5,053 nt of DNA, from positions 1 to 5,053 of the forward strand of contig CAMDFE010000138.1 of assembly GCA_945897395.1 (NCBI GenBank), written 5' to 3'. The notes below the pieces were generated by a model. It ran no database searches, was not told where the DNA came from, and was given only the letters and a program-made list of their open reading frames with translations. The DNA comes from Chryseobacterium gleum (GTDB lineage: Bacteria; Bacteroidota; Bacteroidia; Flavobacteriales_D; Sanyastnellaceae). Positions 1-5,053 of this stretch are shown in pieces. Every line of letters starts with the position of its first letter. Positions within the stretch are counted from its first letter, which is position 1. Position numbers and translations under genes: made by a program.

Positions 1-738
1 GGCTGGTGGAGGCGTCCCATTGGATTGTAGTGTAGCAATGTTCCAACCGTTCCCGAACGTAGGTATAATTCCATGAATCCAGTTTGAACTTATTTGAACC
101 CAGTTAGTAACTGTATAGCAAAAAGTTACTTGAGTGCCTGGGAGATAAGTTCCATTTGTCGGAAGTGGAGTAACCGTTAAGCTCGAAGCAATATTACAAT
201 CGGCACAATCGTTACTTGCGTTGAGTGCCATGTTGAAATTTCCTGTAGCTGTGGAATTCATTCCACTTACTTGAATGTAATAAGTTTGACCTACTACTAA
301 AGGCTCGAACATGACTGAGTTAGATCCCCCTGCCGTTCCATTATTATCACAACCAACTCCCGCAAGGTTATTGCAATTAGTACCATTCCATAACGTTATA
401 GCTGGATTGGCTAGTGCAGGGGATCCACCAGTAATATTAATGTTAACTCTGGAGCCTGAGGCAATAAAACTATACCAAACATCCAGGGCTGGACTTGGCT
501 GATTTCCGCCTGTGCTGTAACCAAGCAAATAGGTGTAAGGCGTTGCAGCTGTTGCGTTAATATTCGACCCTGAAACGTTAATTGTGGATCCTACACCGCT
601 TGGACATGCAGCGGGCGTAGGCAGGGAGCCTAAATTTTGTGCCGTGTTACAACCATCGTTTGCAGGTTGAGCAAAGACGCCCATACTTGTGAAAAATAAA
701 ATTCCACACAGAAGTTGCTTAATAGATGGCTTTTTCAA
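1..738 (-). CDS. Secreted cysteine/asparagine-rich surface protein, N-terminal part (probable type IX secretion substrate)
   Basis: This minus-strand frame is open for 246 codons from a TTG at 738-736 to the window edge, so the C-terminus is missing. The TTG is chosen because an in-frame TAG lies four codons upstream, and the next ATG (codon 19) would cut away most of the signal peptide. Residues 1-23 form a classic signal peptide: MKKPSIK, a hydrophobic core, then cleavage at VFA|Q. Residues 27-174 resemble the beta-sandwich (PPC-like) modules of Bacteroidota surface proteins: DVWYSF (86-91), ITLWNGTNC (114-122), GQTYYIQVSG (150-159) and GNFNMAL (166-172). A second module begins near 185 with LTVTP, VTFCYTVTN (204-212) and NWIHGIIPTFGNGW (219-232), a pattern I associate with gliding-associated or T9SS-sorted proteins. 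Paired cysteines (30/45, 122/130, 178/181) suggest disulfides outside the cytoplasm. Export and surface location are well supported. Substrate is unknown, and the expected C-terminal sorting domain lies outside the window. Confidence 0.88.
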   Translation of the reverse strand, partial: MKKPSIKQLLCGILFFTSMGVFAQPANDGCNTAQNLGSLPTPAACPSGVGSTINVSGSNINATAATPYTYLLGYSTGGNQPSPALDVWYSFIASGSRVNINITGGSPALANPAITLWNGTNCNNLAGVGCDNNGTAGGSNSVMFEPLVVGQTYYIQVSGMNSTATGNFNMALNASNDCADCNIASSLTVTPLPTNGTYLPGTQVTFCYTVTNWVQISSNWIHGIIPTFGNGWNIATLQSNGTPPPA

Positions 739-761
739 AAAGTGATACTAGTCAGGACAAT

Positions 762-769
762 CAAATATA
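762..769 (-). promoter_or_regulatory. Bacteroidota -7 promoter box for the secreted protein gene
   Basis: Read on the minus strand, this site is TATATTTG, an exact match to the Bacteroidota primary sigma -7 consensus TAnnTTTG. It ends 23 bases before the TTG start codon, so transcription would begin around position 755 and leave a 5' leader of under 20 bases. No convincing -33 TTG element is visible at the usual spacing. A run of ten T residues (minus strand, 773-782) lies where the spacer would be. Confidence 0.55.
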
Positions 770-807
770 TGTAAAAAAAAAAGAGTACAGAAAATTAAAT
801 TTTCGCT

Positions 808-846
808 AAACGAATAGTAATATTCACTGAATTCCAAGATTCGTTT
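808..846. repeat. Inverted repeat with 8-bp arms in the divergent promoter region
   Basis: AAACGAAT (808-815) and ATTCGTTT (839-846) are exact reverse complements separated by 23 bases. The arm centres are 31 bases apart, about three helical turns, so both arms would face the same side of the DNA. This layout could suit a dimeric regulator, or DNA looping between the two divergent promoters. Chance is a real alternative in such AT-rich sequence, although each arm contains a CG step. Confidence 0.4.
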
Positions 847-873
847 CTTTTTTCTTGAAGCAAGCTAAAATAA

Positions 874-896
874 AAAATTTCATTTTTTGAAATTTT
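874..896. repeat. Perfect 9-bp inverted repeat with T5 loop upstream of the membrane protein gene
   Basis: AAAATTTCA (874-882) and TGAAATTTT (888-896) are exact reverse complements around a five-T loop. The repeat ends 38 bases before the ATG at 935 and just upstream of the candidate -7 box at 901-908. The stem has only one G-C pair per arm, so it would be a weak RNA hairpin. A protein-binding site or an intrinsically curved AT-rich element is as likely. Confidence 0.45.
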
Positions 897-934
897 AGTA
901 TATCTTGGCCAAACCTTAACTAAAAATAAACCCT

Positions 935-3133
935 ATGGAAATGAATTTAATCCTAGGTGTGCTCGGGCTATATGCCATAAGCCGCCTGTATTCCAGTGTT
1001 ACTGGAAAAAACCCAAGTAGCCGATTTAACCTGGCTGAACTCAAAGAAGCATTTCAGAAAAACAGTGGTGTGTGGTGGTTCATGGTTCCTATTTCAGGAG
1101 CCCTTATTCTGTTTTTTGAAGCAGTAGTTTCAGTTTTATGGTTCCTTGGAGAAATTCTTCACTTGGGAACAGCGGTAATCAGACTTGTAATAACCATTGT
1201 AAAATGGATTTACAACGAAGTTGTACTTGGTGGATTTTATTTCTTGTGGAAATTAATCTGGCACTACCTCATCTGTATTCCATGGAAATGGTTTCTTGAA
1301 GCTTTCCGTTTGCTCGGAGCTGCTTCGAAATGGTCGAGCTACAAAATTGCAACCATAGGAATATTCGCAAGCCTTATCGTAGCCTTTTTAGGGCGATTCA
1401 TCAATTCCTTTATAGGAGCTGATAGCATGGCTGTTCAATCATTCATTCAACACGCCTCAACTTTACTGTCTATCATTCCAATCGGAATGGCAGCAAGTAT
1501 GATCGCCTTCAACCGTAAGAATGGAAATGCTACTTGGAAAACTCAAGGGATGAACTATGCTAAAATTGCAGCTGCTATTCTCGTTCCCATGATTGCTCTG
1601 ATTGGTGCTGAATACCTATTAATAAATTTAGGTTCTCGCACTTCATTCCAATTTTCATTTTCAACCTTATTAGCCGGAGGAAGCTTATTTGCTTCATTCC
1701 TTATTCTAATCAATTCAATCCTAATCATTTTTGTAATAAGCGCATTGCCGTCTTTCGCAAACGATTATTCTGGAGATCTTAAAGGGGTGTATCGTCCTTT
1801 CTTAAGCCACCTCTATTACGGATGGGTGTCTTATTTACTTGCCATTCCTGCGATTATTATTCCTGCTTTCATTCTGTCTATCATTCCGGGTCTAATCACA
1901 CAAGGAATGACCTATTTCACACAGAAAGCAACAGACTACGTTTACGAGCAACGAATTGCAAGTATTACAGAAGAAGCTAAAGAGAACATGATTCCTTATT
2001 CTGATTGGTGCAATGTAGATTCAATTTCGAGCGACTCATTGAACAAGCTAATGGAATCCGATATGAGAATGCTTTCAGTTCGCGTTGCAATGAACGGAGT
2101 AGGACGCGGACAAGCATACTTAGATTCGTCTTATTCTTCTTTTGCAAATAGAAATGGTGCTGTTACAGTTGGAATGTTAGCATACATGTATAACAGCTAC
2201 GCCGACATGGTAAATGAAAATTTAAAAGCGCAGCCCATGAATACAGAAGCAGCCAACGATTCTTCGTTTACTATGGAGGCTAAAGCTTATCAAGTAGAAG
2301 TTTCAGAGATGGATTCTTCAGTTGTAAAAAACAACAAGAGCATTGCTTCATTGCAGGAGGAAAAAGCTCTGGTGTGTTCAATAGTCCCAATTGTTGAAGA
2401 ACCTGCTCCTACGCCTGAAGAACCTGTAATTGTTGAAGAGCCAATGGCTGAGGTTGTTGTTGATGGATGCGAGGCTGAGCGTACGCGTATCGATGGAGAC
2501 ATCTCCGACATTCAAGCTAATAACGATCAGATCAAGAAAATGAAAGAGCGTAAGCTCGCAGTAATTGCACATTTGAATAAAATGCAAGAAGATGCAAACG
2601 GAATGGTAGGCAATGAAAAAGTTGCGAAACATATGGGATACTTTTTCATGAGCATCTGGATGTGCGCTTTAGCCGCCATTGCTATGGGATTTGTTCTTAG
2701 TATCTATTCGCACTTGAATAACGTGGTTTACAATTCAATTGATAATTCAGATTGGTTAATCACAAATCAAATTCACAATGCACACAGCGCAAACAAGAAT
2801 CAACCAATTCTAGGTTTGCTTTTAACTTTTGTCGCTTCACTCATGATTTTCGGATTGGTATCTAGCATGGACTTAACCGCTCCGAAAGCAATTTGGGAAA
2901 AGGCAAAAACAACATGTATGGATTTGTATCATCAAAGTCCTGTATTGAATGCCGCAGCTCCAGCACCCAGTGCAGAAGCCAATCCTGTGGTTGAAGAAAT
3001 TCAGGCTGAAAAAGAGCAAGTTGAAGAGGTTGTTATTGAGCAACCAGCTCCTATTGATTCTGAGCAGCAGATTGATGTCTATCAAGAATTTCCAGAAGTT
3101 TATCCTGATTATTCAGGAGAATTTGGAAACTAA
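935..3133 (+). CDS. Polytopic membrane protein of unknown function with coiled-coil and Pro/Glu-rich segments
   Basis: I do not recognise this 732-residue protein. It starts at ATG 935, with another ATG two codons later that could equally serve; the upstream sequence is A-rich with no Shine-Dalgarno. Predicted membrane segments lie near residues 46-71, 77-91, 97-117, 137-158, 176-192, 209-232, 244-271 and 297-321, then 568-591 and 625-645. Residues 45-133 are rich in Trp (47, 48, 69, 91, 105, 109, 117, 119, 133). Between the membrane blocks lies a soluble region of about 245 residues (322-566). In it, helices near 450-481 and 512-552 look like coiled coil and flank a Pro/Glu hinge (VEEPAPTPEEP, 487-497). 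The tail (675-718) is a second acidic Pro/Glu-rich stretch. The basic loop at 193-208 (NRKNGN...) suggests a cytoplasmic side, which would put 322-566 and the tail outside the cytoplasm. No catalytic motif is visible. A scaffold or envelope-complex role is only speculation. The gene ends at TAA, followed by a terminator. Confidence 0.9.
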   Translation: MEMNLILGVLGLYAISRLYSSVTGKNPSSRFNLAELKEAFQKNSGVWWFMVPISGALILFFEAVVSVLWFLGEILHLGTAVIRLVITIVKWIYNEVVLGGFYFLWKLIWHYLICIPWKWFLEAFRLLGAASKWSSYKIATIGIFASLIVAFLGRFINSFIGADSMAVQSFIQHASTLLSIIPIGMAASMIAFNRKNGNATWKTQGMNYAKIAAAILVPMIALIGAEYLLINLGSRTSFQFSFSTLLAGGSLFASFLILINSILIIFVISALPSFANDYSGDLKGVYRPFLSHLYYGWVSYLLAIPAIIIPAFILSIIPGLITQGMTYFTQKATDYVYEQRIASITEEAKENMIPYSDWCNVDSISSDSLNKLMESDMRMLSVRVAMNGVGRGQAYLDSSYSSFANRNGAVTVGMLAYMYNSYADMVNENLKAQPMNTEAANDSSFTMEAKAYQVEVSEMDSSVVKNNKSIASLQEEKALVCSIVPIVEEPAPTPEEPVIVEEPMAEVVVDGCEAERTRIDGDISDIQANNDQIKKMKERKLAVIAHLNKMQEDANGMVGNEKVAKHMGYFFMSIWMCALAAIAMGFVLSIYSHLNNVVYNSIDNSDWLITNQIHNAHSANKNQPILGLLLTFVASLMIFGLVSSMDLTAPKAIWEKAKTTCMDLYHQSPVLNAAAPAPSAEANPVVEEIQAEKEQVEEVVIEQPAPIDSEQQIDVYQEFPEVYPDYSGEFGN

Positions 3134-3160
3134 GAATAAAACTTATTCTCATTGAAAGGG

Positions 3161-3186
3161 AAAGAGCCGCACACGCGGCTCTTTTT
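3161..3186 (+). terminator. Intrinsic terminator of the membrane protein gene
   Basis: AAAGAGCCGC (3161-3170) pairs perfectly with GCGGCTCTTT (3175-3184) around an ACAC loop. The GC-rich core is followed by a T-rich stretch (3182-3186, then GTTTCTTT). The hairpin begins 27 bases after the TAA at 3131-3133, the usual place for a Rho-independent terminator of the upstream gene. Because the stem is symmetric and A-rich on its left side, weak termination of minus-strand transcripts is also possible. Confidence 0.9.
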
Positions 3187-3188
3187 CG

Positions 3189-3196
3189 TTTCTTTG
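3189..3196 (+). promoter_or_regulatory. Possible -7 box for the radical SAM gene
   Basis: TTTCTTTG differs from the Bacteroidota TAnnTTTG box at one position. It sits between the terminator and the GTG at 3202, so transcription from it would begin at or very near the start codon and give a leaderless message. No -33 element is seen at normal spacing, and the region that should hold it is occupied by the terminator stem. The call is weak: the gene may instead depend on read-through or on a promoter inside the preceding gene. Confidence 0.2.
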
Positions 3197-3201
3197 CATT
3201 C

Positions 3202-5053
3202 GTGTCGAAACCACTTCTTATAATCCCGCCTTTAACGCAGCTGAATACCCCGTATCCAGCAACCGCTTATTTAACCGGATTCTTGAAACAACAAGGATTC
3301 GATTCAAGACAAAAAGACTTGGGCTTGGACATGGTTTTGGAAGTGTTCTCCAAAAAGGGGTTTGAACTATTGTTCAACGCCATTGAGAATTCCGACTTCA
3401 ACCTAAACAACCAACTCGATGCGTTGGTTCAGAATCGAAAGGCTTATGAGAATACCGTAGATGCTGTCATCTCCTTCCTTCAAAATAAAAATTACACACT
3501 CGGATACCGCATAGCAGCGGGTGCTTATTTGCCCGAAGGTTCTCGCTTTCAACAAATCAAAGACCTCGAATGGTTCTTCGGAAACATTGGTGTGCAAGAC
3601 AAAGCGCGATACAAATGCACCATGTATCTCGAAGATATTTCAGATTTAATACAGGCCACTGTTGGTCCGCATTTCGGATTTTCAAAATACGCAGAACGTA
3701 TCTCACGAACCGCTGTTTCCTTTTCTCCAATTCTTGAAGAATTAGAAAAGCCCAACAATTATCTCGATGATATTTTGGTGGAAAAGGTTAAAGAATATTT
3801 TCAGGAAGAGATTCCTTCGATGGTCGGATTTACAGTTCCTTTTGGTGGAAATTTATATGGGGCTTTCAAAGCTGGACAATGGATTAAGACGAATCATCCC
3901 GAAGTAAAAATTGCCATAGGCGGCGGATATCCGAACACCGAACTGCGCGAACTTTCAGACCCACGCGTTTTCGACTTCGTTGATTACATTACCCTCGACG
4001 ATGGGGAAGGGCCATTCCTAGCGCTTTTGAAGCATCTTGAAGATGCAGAAGTTCAGCCTGAACTGAAAAGAACATTCCGTAGAAATTCAAACAACGAGGT
4101 AGAATTCATCGACAACAAAGTAGGCGGAGATTTCCTTCATGGCCAAAAGCCAGCGCCGAGGTATACTGGTCTTCGCTTCAACGAATACCTTTCTGTGATT
4201 GACATGCCGAACCCCATGCACCGCTTGTGGAACGACGGACGTTGGAACAAGATGACGGTGGCGCATGGATGCTATTGGAAGAAGTGCACCTTCTGCGACA
4301 TTACCCTCGATTACATTGGTCGTTACGATCAAGCTAGCGCAACGCATTTGGTAGATCAAATGGAAGCGCTCATTGCGGAAACCGGTGAAACCGGATTTCA
4401 CTTCGTAGATGAAGCCGCACCTCCAGCAGGATTGCGCGATTTAGCCATAGAAATTCTTCGTAGAGGCTTGCAAGTCTCTTGGTGGACCAACATTCGTTTT
4501 GAAAAAACATTCTCTCCCGATCTCTGTAAAATTCTGGCAGCTTCAGGTTGCATTGCCGTAACAGGCGGTTTAGAAGTTGCGAGTCCAAGAATTTTAGAGT
4601 TGATCGACAAAGGAATTTCCATAGATCAAGTAGCCAAGGTGTGCAAGGGTTTCCGCGATGCAGGAATTTTAGTCCATGCCTACTTAATGTTCGGTTTCCC
4701 TACGCAAACCGAGCAAGAAACCATAGATTCACTTGAAGTGGTTCGTCAACTTTTCGAGAGCCAATTGTTGGATTCAGGGCATTGGCATCAGTTCGCTATG
4801 ACCGTTCATAGCCCTGTTGGAAAGGACCCTGAGAAATTCGGAGTGGTGCGGACAGGCCCTGTTTTTCAAGGTTTCGCGAACAATGATTTGTATCACGATG
4901 ATCCAAAAGGAGCGAACCACGAACAATATTCAGAAGGACTGAAAAAGGCACTGTACAATTACATGCACGGCATCGGCTTCGAATTTCCATTGAAGAAATT
5001 TTTCAAATTTGCAATACCGAATCCGTTGGTTCATCGCTCGCTCATTGAAAAGT
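3202..5053 (+). CDS. B12-binding-domain-type radical SAM protein, C-terminus outside the window
   Basis: The frame gives 617 residues from GTG 3202 and continues past the right edge. The GTG start fits the family N-terminus, LLIIPPLTQLNTPYPATAYL (5-24); no ATG lies nearby. Residues 1-280 match the Rossmann-like B12-binding region of this superfamily: AIGGGYPN (238-245) and DDGEGP (266-271, in place of the usual GEGE), with an insert of about 150 residues early in the domain. No DxHxxG cobalamin-ligand motif is seen, so cobalamin use is uncertain. The radical SAM core follows: HGCYWKKCTFCD with Cys357, Cys362 and Cys365 (CX4CX2C) for a [4Fe-4S] cluster, FHFVDEAAPP (399-408), GGLEVAS (455-461), then LIDKG, and the MFGFPTQTEQE strand-loop (496-506). 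Such enzymes cleave S-adenosylmethionine to make a 5'-deoxyadenosyl radical in the cytoplasm. The substrate cannot be inferred. No neighbouring gene in the window suggests a pathway. Confidence 0.9.
   Translation, partial: MSKPLLIIPPLTQLNTPYPATAYLTGFLKQQGFDSRQKDLGLDMVLEVFSKKGFELLFNAIENSDFNLNNQLDALVQNRKAYENTVDAVISFLQNKNYTLGYRIAAGAYLPEGSRFQQIKDLEWFFGNIGVQDKARYKCTMYLEDISDLIQATVGPHFGFSKYAERISRTAVSFSPILEELEKPNNYLDDILVEKVKEYFQEEIPSMVGFTVPFGGNLYGAFKAGQWIKTNHPEVKIAIGGGYPNTELRELSDPRVFDFVDYITLDDGEGPFLALLKHLEDAEVQPELKRTFRRNSNNEVEFIDNKVGGDFLHGQKPAPRYTGLRFNEYLSVIDMPNPMHRLWNDGRWNKMTVAHGCYWKKCTFCDITLDYIGRYDQASATHLVDQMEALIAETGETGFHFVDEAAPPAGLRDLAIEILRRGLQVSWWTNIRFEKTFSPDLCKILAASGCIAVTGGLEVASPRILELIDKGISIDQVAKVCKGFRDAGILVHAYLMFGFPTQTEQETIDSLEVVRQLFESQLLDSGHWHQFAMTVHSPVGKDPEKFGVVRTGPVFQGFANNDLYHDDPKGANHEQYSEGLKKALYNYMHGIGFEFPLKKFFKFAIPNPLVHRSLIEK

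Larger units (their letters stand above)
739..934. other. Divergent intergenic region between the secreted protein and the membrane protein
   Basis: These 196 bases separate two divergently transcribed genes and must hold both promoters. The region is strongly AT-rich and has no credible coding frame. It contains the minus-strand -7 box (762-769), an A10 tract (773-782) and two inverted repeats (808-846 and 874-896). For the plus-strand gene, the best -7 candidate is TATCTTGG at 901-908, one mismatch from TAnnTTTG. It would start transcription near 914, about 20 bases before the ATG, but no matching -33 element is seen, so this promoter is only a suggestion. Confidence 0.7.

Noticed and set aside
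311..502. Plus-strand 63-residue open frame
   Set aside because: It lies wholly antisense to the signal-peptide-bearing secreted protein, has no recognisable features, and reads as the reverse of a conserved beta-sandwich module.
854..864. CTTG-AAG-CAAG small inverted repeat
   Set aside because: Arms of only four bases with a three-base loop are expected by chance in a region this size.
874..896. Intrinsic terminator upstream of the membrane protein
   Set aside because: The inverted repeat is perfect but the stem is nearly all A-T, no gene ends nearby on either strand, and no proper T tract follows it.
2290..2632. Two overlapping minus-strand frames of 73 and 84 residues
   Set aside because: Both are antisense to the Pro/Glu-rich and coiled-coil part of the membrane protein. 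Their Ser/Thr-rich and Phe/Asn-rich composition is what reversed Glu/Pro/Val codons produce.
2873..3085. Minus-strand 70-residue frame over the membrane protein tail
   Set aside because: It is an antisense shadow rich in Asn and Leu arising from Gln/Glu-rich codons, with no independent support.
2949..3155. Plus-strand 68-residue frame overlapping the end of the membrane protein
   Set aside because: It is a shifted reading of the Glu-rich tail, giving Lys/Leu low complexity. It passes the real stop by only a few codons and has no start signal of its own.
4087..4622. Several minus-strand frames of 72-104 residues inside the radical SAM gene
   Set aside because: The plus-strand frame here carries the conserved cysteines and radical SAM motifs. 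The antisense frames overlap one another and have no recognisable content.

Overview
The window looks like a chromosomal segment of a Bacteroidota bacterium, most likely a member of the Flavobacteriales. Four things point there: a secreted protein of the type IX secretion / gliding-associated kind, a TAnnTTTG-type -7 promoter box, no clear Shine-Dalgarno sequences, and an AT-leaning composition. The genus cannot be fixed from the sequence alone.

There are three protein-coding genes. The minus strand from 738 to the left edge (start present, C-terminus outside the window) encodes a secreted, Asn/Thr/Cys-rich surface protein with a clear signal peptide and a TTG start. A 196-base divergent intergenic region (739-934) follows. 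It holds a good Bacteroidota -7 box for the secreted gene, a 10-A tract beside that box, and two separate inverted repeats. The plus strand 935-3133 is a complete 732-residue polytopic membrane protein that I do not recognise. It has a Trp-rich N-terminal membrane region, about seven membrane segments, a large soluble insert with a predicted coiled-coil hairpin interrupted by a Pro/Glu-rich hinge, two more membrane segments, and a second acidic Pro/Glu-rich tail. A strong intrinsic terminator (3161-3186) ends that transcript.

Only 15 bases after the terminator, a GTG codon at 3202 starts a radical SAM enzyme of the B12-binding-domain type. It runs off the right edge after 617 residues. Its cluster-binding cysteines are spaced CX4CX2C instead of the usual CX3CX2C, and no DxHxxG cobalamin-ligand motif is visible.

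The three genes look like separate transcription units: the first two are divergent, and the second and third are split by a terminator. No shared pathway can be inferred. No RNA genes, CRISPR array, insertion sequence or other mobile element was seen. The least ordinary content is the unrecognised membrane protein, the non-canonical radical SAM motif and the very tight terminator-to-start junction.
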